A DNA stretch of 64,000 bases from Maea johnstoni (Eukaryota > Annelida > Polychaeta > Spionida > Magelonidae): NCBI GenBank assembly GCA_963942565.1, contig OZ012686.1, positions 31,646,212 through 31,710,211 of the forward strand. The letters are read 5' to 3'. Shown here piece after piece: positions 41,653 to 53,265 of this stretch. The notes below the pieces were generated by a model. It was not told where the DNA came from. It searched no databases and saw nothing but the letters and a program-made list of their open reading frames with translations. Numbering within the stretch: the stretch's first letter is position 1; every line of letters begins with the position of its first letter. The position numbers and the translations under genes are program-made.

Positions 41653-44195
41653 TTCAGTTTAAAGTGCTGTTCATGAACCTTCTCTAGATTATAGCATACC
41701 AAATCAGTTTTGTGATTCGCATTTAGATGAGCACTTTTTGCTGATGGATATTTATGATCATAAAACATTTCCATGTTCATACCTGTTTATGAATATTTGA
41801 CAAATACATATGGAAATTATCTCCCAAATTCTGAATCAGCAGAATTCAGCGTGTATGTCTATATACAGACATCACATTGCTTGGTGTTGTAACATCTCAG
41901 TCCCGGCCAGACTGATGGTTTATTCCTGGGTTTTCCAGCAGGTCATTGCTACAGTATCAGCCCTGGTATTATAACACGGGCCATAAGGTGCATGATAAAC
42001 TTGTGTAACCGTGTGGCATCAAAGCAAACAGCAGTGGTAGTGGTCAATATCCATGAAGTCCATCCCTGGAGTAAAGAGACTGAGGATACCGTATTCATCC
42101 AGCTCCTGGGGTTGGTGCCAGCATGGTATTTATGTATGAGGGGTCATGCTACATAAGCCTGCTTTGCTGGGCAGTAATATGAACCGGTACATGTAACCTT
42201 ACACTTTAACACTAAGAAAAATGTGACACACCAAATTATTCCATTCATTCATCTGTGAATGATACTCTTGAGGTTATTGGACAAACCATCTGAGCACTTG
42301 AATAGGAACTGGTCTTAGTGAACAGGCTATTTGTCAAACTTGGCCATACTTCAAACAATGCACAATTTGGTGACAGTGATGATGAAAATGATGGAAAAGA
42401 CGAATTGGGGGATTTTGTTGAGTTCTTTGAGCATGAGAGTAGATGATGGAAGGGCACACACAATGTTTTGATTGAGGCTGGTATGATGGGAAGAATTTTA
42501 GAAGGTGTTTGTTTGGAAGGACTAGGCCTATTTTGATAGCCGGTGTGGAAGGATGCAGGTGGTGTTTTGATAGGGGGTTAGTGTAGAAGGGTACAGATTT
42601 TAGAAGGAAACAGTATCTGCGATAGAAAGAGGTTATTTTGATAGATATTGGAATAAGAAGAACCAGCGATATTTTGATAATAACCTGATGTGAAGAGTGT
42701 AGGTACCCCATATTATTGTTAGAAAAGATAAATGATGTGAATATGTTAATTTGTGCCAGGACTGTTTCTGAGTCATATATTAACCTGTCTATTCCACACA
42801 GAGGAGGAGGCAGAGTGATGTATCGGCGCCCCATCCCTGCCCCCAGTAATTGACAGTTGAGAGAGCATTCATGAGCTAGTGGTCAGAATAAAGAACCTGC
42901 AGAGCAATGGGCCGGCTGATTTGTGGAGCACTCAGGACAGCCAGGTCTGCATGCATTATGGATTAATTACTGCTGCCTGCCAGTTTTACAGCACGGCAAC
43001 ATGATAGGGGGAGCGGGGTTGCCAAAAATCCTCATACATCAATTATCAGTGTTTGTTTCTGTAACCTGATACTCTGGCTTCTTTGTTGATTTTGTCGGTT
43101 ATAATGAGGAAATGTCTCAACTGCTTAACTTTCCTGCTTCTGAGTGCGTACATAGTCTGAAATTTAGGAACGGAGCTAATTGAAATGAGGGATATTTGAT
43201 GAATATTAGGAGGTGCACATTAAAAGCAACAGCAGTCTTCAGTCAAAAAGTTCATGTAATGTTGCTTTATTATTATTCTCAATGTATTTAGTGTGTAGAC
43301 CTTTGATATTCTCTATTTATGAATGGCTTTAGCTTGTCCCTTTAATGGGAGTTTTTTTGTATATACATGTGTGCTAGCAATCTTTGATGTTTATTTATGA
43401 ATTTTGGATCATTTTAGCAAAACCATATTTAAGAAACATCTATGAGATGTCACACAAAACCATACTTGTGTGGAGTCGACCAGACAGTCTATTATCTTTG
43501 TCCTATGCATTGTCAAGTGTGTGTGTGTATGTGGACCTGGATTGTCAGTGCTTTGTCAACAAAGGGCAGTCATTGACAAAGCTGAGTTTGTCAAGTGGAA
43601 AGAGGCTGTTTGTCCAGTCGCAAAGGGCAATAGAATCAGTTTGAAAATGACATCCTCGCTATATAAACATGATGCCTGTAGCCTAAGCCATGTAGTCTAG
43701 GCAACAGTCTCATCATATAATAAGTTCATCTCTGCGGGTTGAGATCATTGAAATAATGATGCAGACTCTAGGCATGTGTGAACTAAGAGGCCTACAACTT
43801 ACAAGTAGAGGTTAATAGGAATTTTATAACTCTTATATTTGTCTCATTTATTCTGATATGATTTTATCTGTTTGTAACACCTATGAACCTAGGCAATAAA
43901 ACCCTGGTAGTATATGAAGTGGGCTCCTTCTATTATGAAATCTGTTCATAATAAGTATACTTAATGGTTTCATTTGAGACTACCTCTGAATTTGCAGGTG
44001 AAATCTCTGACAAAATAAGCATTTGCCAACCATTGGTGAAGTCCAAGAGATCAGCAGTGGGCTGAGTGTGCTGCGTCCTGGTTTCCCCCTGGGATGCACT
44101 GCCAGGGGAAACCTGATCAGCGGAGCACTGGAAATCCATCCCTGTGAGTCACACTAACTGGCAGAGGAGGGGTCACTAGGCTCACTGGCTCACAG
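41653..44195 (+). other. Putative intron stretch
   Basis: Contains a degenerate ttttgatag repeat (about 42480-42690) and a GC-richer block with a TTAATTA site (42890-43020). No coding exon recognised. Confidence 0.4.
42480..42690. repeat. Degenerate tandem repeat with TTTTGATAG
   Basis: ttttgata(g/a) recurs at roughly 42530, 42572, 42634 and 42672, with gtgtggaagg / gtgtagaagg between. Irregular spacing and heavy divergence. It lacks stops in one minus-strand frame, which explains the long open frame there. Confidence 0.45.
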
Positions 44196-44606
44196 GGGGA
44201 AAGGCTGTCCGCCTGGCAAGGCCAGTAATCGAGCAAATTTGAATTCTGTACCAGTAATCGAGCGATACTCTAACGGTTTTTACATTCAACAGCTTATAAA
44301 TCACAGATTTAGTGTTTAAACATTTAAGAATCATTCATAAACCATTTGTTGTCAGTAAACCATCCTCCATGTGAAAAATGGCAACAAAATACCCAGCAGT
44401 ATTTTTTTAATGGTCAATTATGTCCTAGTCTTTTGTAGGTTCCACACAAATTGCTCCCTTATTCAAATTTACCTATCATTTGAAGACAAATAGCTATACC
44501 AGTAATTAGAGAAGGTTCTTAGGAACTAAAATATGTAAGAATATCTAAACAAACTGAAGCTTAGAATTTATAATATTTTTTTGAAAGTTGTACAACCATT
44601 TCTTCA

Positions 44607-44682
44607 CTGTACGCCCACCGCGCGAGCGACTTCGAGGCACTGTACGCCTACTCTGCGAGCACAGTACGCCCACTCCTCGAGC
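44607..44682. promoter_or_regulatory. Left subterminal motif cluster of the 2.8 kb transposon
   Basis: Three direct copies, starting at 44607, 44640 and 44662, of GTACGCC(C/T)AC followed by five bases and CGAGC. Inverted counterparts at 46482-46556. Confidence 0.85.
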
Positions 44683-45408
44683 AAAACCAAACTGAACTCA
44701 ACTTAAACAGTCATTTATCACTGTTTTAAGCAACAGATCTATATAATTCCGCCTAAATTCAACACTTTGGTTATTGTGGACCACTCTTCAACAAATCTTG
44801 CATAAATTAAATTTTCTTAAAAATTTATCACAAAAGGGTAGAGATGTACTCACCACTCAAGAATGTGAGTGGCTCTATAACTGAAGCCAGATGACAAGCC
44901 GCGCTGGAGCTGAAGTGGTCAACTCATCTATGTAGGGAACACAGACCTAACACAGAACACCTAACACACACCCTCTTATGAATGCTTATCACTGTCAAGT
45001 CTTCCTTTACAATCCTCAATGTATACAGGCATTGTTGAGTGTTATACTGACCTTTGTATCTCTACAGCACATTTTAAAAATAAATAAACATGTAAATGTT
45101 AATAAATTTCCATCAGTAAGTATTTATTCTTAATTGTTGGGCTGGATAATACATTTTTATCTTTAAAAACCCTGTGTTCCTGAGCAAGCTGAGCTCATGA
45201 GTTTATCTCCCTCTGTGAGTGCAAAATAGTGAAATCATTTGAGTTATGGGTTTGGTTATGGTTTTCAATACTACCAGTGTTAAGTCTGCTGAATTTTGTT
45301 AGCTGTTGTACAGCCAGCTACCACTTATCTCATCAGAAGAGTGACCCACTGTTTTCATATTCCTAGTGTGAGGTCTAGAGGGTATTACCCTGGACAATTG
45401 TGTGACTT

Positions 45409-45895
45409 TTACTTACTAAAAATATTCGCAATAACTCTACCGCTAAATACAGTTACTAATTCACAAAATCTTTCATGGCACCACTCCTTTATTTTGGTTT
45501 GGATTCCTCCCAGATTCTGATCTGTGTTCTCAAAAAATGATATCAAATCTTTTATCATTTGAATTTCAGCTTCTTGTAGATCATTCTCTTTTTTTGTCGG
45601 ACCTTTATGACCGAATAAGTCTATCTTAGCCTGGTCGCCTCTTTTGCTATTGTTTATCTTCTTCCCATCAACACATACTTCATACGTTTTAGAAGCTTAA
45701 TAGCTTAATGGCATCATCTTGTACCCTAGGTCCACCCATTAGGCGGAGAAACTTTCCACAAAAAAGGCACCAACCTAGCCTCCAAAACATCTTGACCTTA
45801 TCATTATACCTCATTGCTGCCCTGTTTTCAAGAGAAAACCATTCTATAATATCAAGAAGTAGTAAGTGTGCAATATTGGGAACCTGTCATAAGCT
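45409..45895 (-). pseudogene. Downstream coding remnants of the transposon's gene
   Basis: Two minus-strand stretches in different frames with protein-like composition and no overlap with other features. The first reads through DIIEWFSLENRAAMRYNDKV, the second through KIDLFGHKGPTKKEND and ends IANIFSK and a stop. They follow the N-terminal frame in order and probably belong to the same protein. Confidence 0.5.
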
Positions 45896-46422
45896 ATCAT
45901 TTCCATGAACTTGGCATTGAGTTTTCCCACTTGCTTCAGATTTTTAAGGACTGCAGGAAGTAACTCAACAAACTGGGCATATATTTCTTCCAAGTCCATT
46001 GCGAGTCCCTGTGGTGACACTTGACAGGAGGCATAACTGGTGAGAAGAGATATGTCTTCAAAGTTTTCATCGTGTTCCACATCATCTCCTGTGAAATCCA
46101 AGTGTTTAGACACCTTCCCATCATGTATCATATCATCTTGAACCTTTCGCAATCTCTTTGGTGTTGGGCTCATAACCTCCTCTTGGTCAAAAACTTGGTC
46201 AGCATCCTCATAATCTGCTATCCATACTTTCAAACTGTTGGGTGAAATCCATATTGCTTGATGTTTCTCCTCAATTTTTCTGGAAATTTGTCGATAGTGT
46301 ATTGAAAGAGGCTTATCTGGATGGTTAGTGATAGTATGTGCCAGTAACACAGCTGAACCAGTACTCTCAGCATCACAACTGTAGCACTTATATTCTGTCA
46401 TGTTTACCGACACCTGGAACAT
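45844..46422 (-). CDS. C2H2-finger protein of the 2.8 kb transposon, N-terminal 192 residues
   Basis: Starts MFQVSVNMTEYKCYSCDAES. It has one classical finger, C-x2-C-x12-H-x4-H, at about residues 13-34 (CYSC...HTITNH). Then comes a basic linker, a possible nuclear signal (TPKRLRK) near residue 90, an acidic stretch (TGDDVEHDENFED) and a helical region near the end. The frame closes at 45844, but coding-like sequence on the same strand continues in other frames at about 45690-45895 (WFSLENRAAM, FLRLMGGP) and 45409-45700 (KTYEVCVDGKK, FCELVTVFSG), so the gene is longer and broken in about two places, or has very short introns. It lies wholly between the inverted repeats, so it is the element's own gene or a captured one. 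I do not recognise the family; a DNA-binding role is inferred from the finger. Confidence 0.6.
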   Translation of the reverse strand: MFQVSVNMTEYKCYSCDAESTGSAVLLAHTITNHPDKPLSIHYRQISRKIEEKHQAIWISPNSLKVWIADYEDADQVFDQEEVMSPTPKRLRKVQDDMIHDGKVSKHLDFTGDDVEHDENFEDISLLTSYASCQVSPQGLAMDLEEIYAQFVELLPAVLKNLKQVGKLNAKFMEMIAYDRFPILHTYYFLIL

Positions 46423-46481
46423 ATTTTGTTGCAGTTAGATAGTGGTAAATGAACAAAACTTTACTTAGAATTAAGTCATTT

Positions 46482-46556
46482 GCTCGAGGTGTGGGCGTAC
46501 AGTTGCTGAAATGTGCTCGAAGAGTAGGCGTACACGCTCGCAGGGTGGGCGTACAG
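46482..46556. promoter_or_regulatory. Right subterminal motif cluster of the 2.8 kb transposon
   Basis: Three inverted copies (46482, 46515, 46536) of the motif found at 44607-44682: GCTCG, five bases, then GTGGGCGTAC or GTAGGCGTAC. Lies just upstream of the minus-strand gene, so it may also serve as its promoter. Confidence 0.85.
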
Positions 46557-47005
46557 TGAAACCCACCAGAAAGCAACAGGAACTAAAACATTTTGTAATA
46601 TTTGTATCTATTTATCATTCATGGAAAGACACCATAATTGGTAGGTAATGAGGAAAGACTCTTAAGATTACTCTAAAAATTACTAAAACTTTGTAGTACT
46701 AACATTTAAGGGTTAAGAAGTATTTAAAGTAGCACTTGTCAGCATTTGAGGGTACTACATCACATGAAATCGCTCTAGTATACTCCTTTATCTCATAAGC
46801 TTGACACTAAAAACTTGACTGTAGCAGGTTAAGATACTTGTCTAACTGGAGGTCTTATCAAATAGTGATTAAATGTTGTACTTATTAGGAATTTCCAAGC
46901 AAATATGACAGCAAATTTCACTCAACCACATGGTTTGCTCGATTATTGGCGTGATATGCTAATTTCGCTCGATTACTGGCCTTGCCAGGCGGACAGCCTT
47001 TCCCC

Positions 47006-49609
47006 GTGGCTGGCCAGAAAAGGCACTCCTCTGGAACACACTGGGCACGACTGGATTATGTATTTTCTTAGCTCAGTATGTCTTGTCCATTTGAGAAGAG
47101 GCATGGGTATCACAATTTCAGTAAACAGTCATGGGTAGCTATGAATTGGCTTCCAGATGACACGGTTTATAACTTGAGTACGTGTTTATGTTTATGGTAA
47201 GCAGATATATGTACTGCTGGAAACAGCATCCAAGTGTTGGTCTGTTCAGGGAAATCTAGCAGCTTGGTGCAACATTTTCTAAAGCATTGAAAGCCTAGCC
47301 TTTGTTAAGGCTGATGCATGAAGACATCTTAGGAAATAGCACAACTCCGAACTATTTTATAGAGATACAAAATAGCTCTATATACCATAAAGGATGTTAG
47401 TGTTAAAAATGTACTCTATGGAGGATAAAAGACTGGGATTGAACATCACTGTGCCCTTCTGCCTATGAGACAGGCATTCAAATATGAATGAATGCTACAC
47501 ACTTGTTTCACTGGTTATTATAAGTACATGTGTGTGGACATGTTTCGCTGGTTGGATCTATATATAAGCTGATTATCTGCACCAGGTGTAACAGAGGCAG
47601 AGGCGGCTCAGGCTTTATCTCTCAGATTAGTATTGAGGTCGCCAAGCTGTTAGTAGCAATCCTTTAGCAACACTGAACAGGGTCAGTAGCCAGACTAATG
47701 TCTGGTTATCGGAAGGATTAGTTATTTCAAAATAGGTATGATTCATTGAAACCCTTATATAATCCTTACGCTAGTGGTGGCTAATTTGTCTTTTCCCTAA
47801 AACTCAAAATGCATACACTTAAGATACCAGTATTATGTTTATCAACTTTTGGTATTAGTCACTGATATAGTGGTATCCATCTTGCTGCTCTTGGCCGCTA
47901 CAAGTATTTATGGGTTAAAAAGTGCAGACTTTTTGCACTCGCTGAAAGTCTGGTAAGCAATATGTGGGGTGTACCCAAGCATCCACTATTTCTTGTGCCA
48001 GTTTTCTGAGGCTTTATTCTGTGTTTTCTTGCTGCTACTCATGTCGAAGCAGATGCTTCCAGTCAAGTGGTACGATCAGTTACAGTGTTGGGCTGAATTT
48101 AGACGAGATTGCATCAGATACTTGTTGGGTTTGGCTGAGTTATTTACTCTCCATGTTTTGGGGGATTTTCTTTCATAGTCTTTAACCTTATCGCTATCAT
48201 ATTGGCTTGTTAGCATATAACTTCTGAGATTAGTTTTCCAATCAGTTATTAGGCAAAAGGTTATACTAACTGGAATGATTTGTACACAGAACCCAATATG
48301 TACAGTAACGAACAATATTAAAAATTATTGGTTCGGTTAATCCAGAATAACAGCATTCAATCATTATGCATTATTTGCATATATCTCTTATTCTCCCTCT
48401 TAAAGATAATTATCAGTTATACTGGTGTTTTCTCAGCTTATAATGTTGAAACCAATACCTTAAAAAATATCAGAGATACATCATACACATAACCTAGTTT
48501 CTATATATATCTTGAAAATATTATGCATTTAAGATATCTTCTACCTTGCATATGGTTTCAGTTTAGTCACAAAGATGTTCATTATTCTACCATTAAAAGT
48601 AAGTGATTTTTGGCTTCTTGAAACAGATCAATCCTGAAAATTAGAAAATCAAATAGTTGGTGTGGGGTTAGATATTTGGAATGTGATGTGCAAGTAATGG
48701 TGGTGTGTCTCTCTACTTGTAAGTATGACTCATTCTCCACTGGCCTCTTTTGTGTGTCACCAGCGGCAGGCCGAGAGTATGTAGGTCAACCTGTGCCCCA
48801 GGCAAGTTTTCAATATCTAGCCATTATTCTGTCTGGGCTGGGGGCCGTGTAATGTGGTGCAACTGTGGAAAGTGCCCCACTGATCACTCAATGAACTATG
48901 AAGAATTAGACCGCATCCATCACTGCAGCAAACATGTTGTTTATCACAGCGCTGCTTTTAAAGGGTCCCTTTCTGTAGCCGCCTACCCACTCATGCTTAT
49001 GCATGCAGGGCATGCTTCAAGCTTGGTGGATGTATCCTAGGGGGAGATGTAGGTATTTCCGCCATTCAGGTGGAGCCTGACCCAGAAAGGAGTGGGTGTT
49101 GGAGCACCACCATCTACCAGACATTTATACAGTCAGATAAGGATCTCTCAGTGCAAATAAAAACAGGGGAACAGTGATGTCTTTATGAAGGCTCATATAA
49201 GATAGCTTAAGGGTATTGATTCAGATATTTAGAGGCCCTGCTTTATTCTTTATACACTTAGAAATTTGTACTATAAGCAGGACCCCTAGTGAAACGTCCT
49301 TCATAGCATGCTTGGGTATTCCTCCTCTCAGCACCCTTGCTGTGCAACTACACATTTTAGGGAAAGCTTCAGGCATGAATATGCAATTCTTTCTAATCTG
49401 AGGCATACCATCTTTTCTGATTTCATTATGATGTGACTCTTTTAACAGAATCATTTTAAAGCTCACTCATATCTGTTGATATTCGCTCTTTGATCAGAAA
49501 CATTTTTAAGTTTAGACTAAATAAATGCCGATCTGATTGATCAGTGATGATCGGTTTGGTCATGAATTTATTATATAGAAATCAAGGTTCTGCCTGAGCT
49601 AATGATGAC
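47006..49609 (+). other. Putative intron stretch
   Basis: A fragment like MITE A lies at about 47751-47800 (acccttatat...tagtggtggctaatttgtc). 48,740-49,110 is GC-richer with a 96-codon open frame of unclear nature. No other features recognised. Confidence 0.4.
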
Positions 49610-49765
49610 CTTGTGGTACGGTACCCCGCAGGCTGACTATTTGATTGGTCCCTCTTCCTGCCAGCCGGCCGCGCCTCCTCGTAGTGGGTCTGACTGGCGC
49701 TACGCTATTGATTTATTGATCTGGCTACGCTCTAGCCTAGCCCACTCACACTCGCAGTTATAATT
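49610..49765 (+). promoter_or_regulatory. CpG-rich island with inverted CCAAT; possible alternative promoter
   Basis: A block rich in CG dinucleotides (cagccggccgcgcc, ggcgctacgc, ctggctacgc) with gattggtcc, in otherwise CpG-poor DNA, directly before the (GA)n tract. Could be an internal promoter or a regulatory element. Composition is the only evidence. Confidence 0.35.
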
Positions 49766-49815
49766 TGCATGGCCTGCAGGATGGCCTGGTCTATACTGAC
49801 ACTAGGGAAACACAC

Positions 49816-49963
<148 letters not shown>

Positions 49964-51597
49964 ATTTCATTTCAGTATTTGGTTCTGAACGTGATGATCT
50001 TGTGTTTAAGACCAAATCAAATAACTCCATGATATATCCATCATGCATCTCCATGGTAACAGGTATTTTAGAACAATCAACATTAATTCCCTAATTTAGC
50101 ATTCCATAAATGGATACTTTTCCTAAAGAGCTAATATGTTTCCTGACCTTAGCTGGCTTATTCCATGCATGTACTTCGACTCGAGCACCGCTTGATGTGA
50201 GCTATGCCGTGGACTAGTCAAGTAATCTCAATTTGTCTCTGCTGATGAACTGGTGAACGGCCAGTTGCTATTTGGGTAGTTTGCACAGAGCTAATATCCT
50301 TGTTGTGGCTGGTCAATTTGTCACAATTAGGCTGTGCTGGGGAGATATAATTGAAATTGTTTCGGCAATTAAGCTGATCGAAGTTGCCAGTCAAGCACTG
50401 CTGGTTGTAATCATATCAATCACACTGCCAGCCCTGATTCCTGATATTCCTGAACAGTTTATCTTGATCAGTTAAAAATAGTTCTAGATTAGTATAATCA
50501 CAATGGGTGTGAAATTAAATCATGAGAATAGATGGACTTGACTGACCTCAAGTAAATCATTTAAGGTATTTTCTTATCCAGGTACCTGAAAATAGAATTT
50601 GAAATTGCATGTAGCATCTCATTGAGTGATTCACTTTTCATGAAAATTAATCAGTGCAGGGGAATTAATATCTGATTGAAACACTTGGTGGCAGTTATTT
50701 GGGCAATTTTTATCAGAATAAGATGTCATTTGTAGCATGGTGCATTCCTATACTGGGGTCTGTGTGTAAGTGGAGTAAAAGTTCTCTGTGGCATAGGCAC
50801 TCGAAATTTCTTTAATATATCAATATAACTTAGTATATTATAAGGCTGAGGTAATGTTACATGATGGGTGGTCCTGTACTCGTTGTAGATCTTGCCTATT
50901 TACCTGTGTTAACCTTTCATCCCAGACGCCCTGGCCGCCTCTGCCATCGGCTATAGCTATTGATTATCGAGCGGTTATTCAGGTCATATAAAGTGGGATC
51001 AGTGGAGCCAGGCTGACCTCTAGAATACTGAACACCTTGTGCAGCGCAGGCCTCACACCCACCCTCTCACCCAGGGATTCAAGGCAGACCAGCTGTGCTG
51101 GGGGCTGGCTCTGCTGTACTCAAGAGGGGGATAACATGATCGGACACCTGGTGTACATAACAGGCCTTACCAATACCCTGCCCAGGTTATATTATATATA
51201 CCAGGGTATATCATAGCCAAGGCTTGGATGTATAGCCTTGAAGGAGAAACTGACAGAGGCCATTCTTAACCTGACTAGGCTATTCCAGGCTGCATTTAGA
51301 AGCTCACATAGAATTTCACATCATACCGAAGATTTTTAAAATGCTATGTATAGAATGTTAAACTAAAGCATATGATTATAACTCTCCTGTTGTGCACACG
51401 GGGCAAATTCGACATACTTGACTAGGCCTCAAGAGGTAACACCTGTGGAGATAATCAACAAGCATTCACTACCTGCAGTACCAAAGAAGCCAGGCTGATA
51501 ACACCACACAATATCTAGTATGGTAGGATGTCACCTGTGGTACATATCAATGTAACTGGGCTACCTGCAGATTTCTTGCAATATTTATCCCATGGAT
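49964..51597 (+). other. Putative intron stretch with regulatory-looking blocks
   Basis: No coding exon or repeat recognised. 50,170-50,460 and 50,910-51,010 are GC-richer, with homeodomain-type AATTAG/CAATTAA sites in the first. Confidence 0.4.
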
Positions 51598-51655
51598 GAT
51601 AATGATGATAATAATAATTTTTATTTCACGAGGGCAGCACAGTCAAAAATAGTTG
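51598..51655. repeat. Possible retroposon tail
   Basis: A gatgataatgatgataataa run joined to tttttatttcacgagggcag. A similar join (gatagataatctttatttca) is at 61026-61050. Simple repeat plus tttatttca is typical of the 3' end of some LINE/SINE insertions; no body was recognised. Confidence 0.3.
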
Positions 51656-53154
51656 TAATAGCTGGATTTTGATCGGTGAAGGAACCAGAGTTGATGTTGT
51701 AGTGGTAGAGCAGACAGTTGTTGCTGATTGGCTTCTCAGGAACAGAGCTGCATGTTTTTCAGTCTGGGAGCAGGGGCTATTGTTGTGGAGCAGCTGTTTC
51801 TCTGGTGAGCCATGAAATCAATGTTAACTTGCCTTTCTCTATGGCCAGACACAGGTGAGATGGACTTCGTATTGGCACAGGTCAGCTTAAACCATTTTGA
51901 CCTACTGCCAGAAGTTGCTTTTCCATTCTAGTGAACAAGTAGTAAATATAGAAGAATGGCTCCTTCCATTATTGGCATGGAGTTGTGACTGAGTACCTCT
52001 TGCCACCGAGCAGTCAACCCTGGTCAACGTTCAGCATGGCAAGGATTTGAGATGGAGGGTTTTTTAATGGGAAATGAACACTAGGTTGTCCCTTTTATGA
52101 CTAATCACATATCAAACAGAATTTAGGCAATTTGCTTCACCCTTGGATGAATTTGGTACAACACCCAGGTTAGATGAAGCAGAATGCCCAAGCCAATATT
52201 TATTTTCCACAAGTGGAAATAATATTTATAGGTTCATTAGGATTTACTTCTAGATTTTAAGTTTTCTAGGTGACCTTATATTATTTTCATGGATAGATAG
52301 GGTACCTGACCCAGCTCACAATGAATATAATTATTTATAATGGATTCTTTTATCATAGTGGCTGGTACTTTAAAATGACTCTATCAAGATGTTTTTTATG
52401 AATTTTAAGAGCTAATGGTTTGTGCTTTTTTAATAACTGGATTGTGATTGGGGATCTTGCAGTTTGAAAAACGTACCCCCATTAGTGTAACTTTTACAAG
52501 GAAATGCAGCAGTATCTCATTTTAATTTGACTCAAATGAAAATACAAATTTTCTAGGCCTAAACAATGTGTATGGATGTATTCAGCATGGCAGAATGTCA
52601 TGTCTGATGTCATACTTATTGATATCTCTGTCTCACCAGCGTGGGACAATAGGACGTGGATTTATGAATGATGGTGTTGCGAGTGTAGTATGAGCGGAGT
52701 TCCTGCTGAAAGAGGCAGAGTTACCAATCATCAGATCACACAGATGGGAGCTGATTGGTTCCTGTCTGGCTTCCTGTATTCCCTGTCACATCCTGGCCCT
52801 GGCAGCACCCTGTAGAGTGATTGATGTGCCCTGACAGCTCCTGTCATCCTCTACATCACACTCATCCTCAAACATACACTCACACCATGTAAACCCAACC
52901 AGTAAGAGTCATGTTGATGACATGATATTTCTTTAAAGATAACTTGGAAATAAATCATAAATGCACAAATCATTTGATGGTGAGCTTCAGTAAGGGCTCT
53001 GATTAAAAATTTTCCCTCAAAAATATAATTTTTCATGGGTATATCATGGATATATTTCAATACCATTTCTCAGTGCAGGCTATGACGCCTGTTTTCAAGC
53101 TCCTTCCCAAATATCCTGGCTTTGAAATGTGATTATTCTATCTGCATCACCACT

Positions 53155-53265
53155 GATGCATCACTAGAATGTAACCACTAGAAGATAACTTTTTGCCTGT
53201 CTAAAAAGGACTTTTTTTAGGAAACTGCCTATCCAAAAGAAGTGCTGAAAGGGTCCCGGTTGCTT
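53155..53265. repeat. Interspersed repeat C, copy 3 (partial)
   Basis: ttttgcctgtctaaaaagga and aggaaactgcctatccaaaa match 5690-5745. Confidence 0.5.

Larger units (their letters stand above)
44196..47005. mobile_element. 2.8 kb DNA transposon with 38-40-base inverted ends, family not recognised
   Basis: The left end begins GGGGGAAAGGCTGTCCGCCT and continues through ggcaaggccagtaatcgagc; the right end in reverse begins GGGGAAAGGCTGTCCGCCTG and continues identically to cgagc. Inside each end lie three copies of a 21-base motif, core GTACGCCCAC followed by five bases and CGAGC (44607, 44640, 44662; inverted at 46482, 46515, 46536). A second, outer motif CCAGTAATCGAGC occurs twice at the left and, with one change in one copy, twice at the right. 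Such subterminal repeats are typical transposase-binding sites. No clean target duplication is visible. It carries a minus-strand C2H2-finger gene, now broken in about two places. No known transposase domain was recognised. Confidence 0.85.

Noticed and set aside
42334-42834. 166-codon open frame on the minus strand
   Set aside because: It crosses a degenerate TTTTGATAG repeat; the composition (His, Ser, Ile rich, no motif) and lack of splice or domain evidence point to chance.
45844-46422. Host zinc-finger gene nested in an intron
   Set aside because: It lies wholly within the inverted repeats of the 2.8 kb transposon, and its coding sequence is broken, so it belongs to the element.
44186-47016. 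Target duplication of the 2.8 kb transposon (tggctcacag / tggctggccag)
   Set aside because: The two flanks share only part of the sequence and the pieces are not flush with the ends, so I do not claim a duplication.
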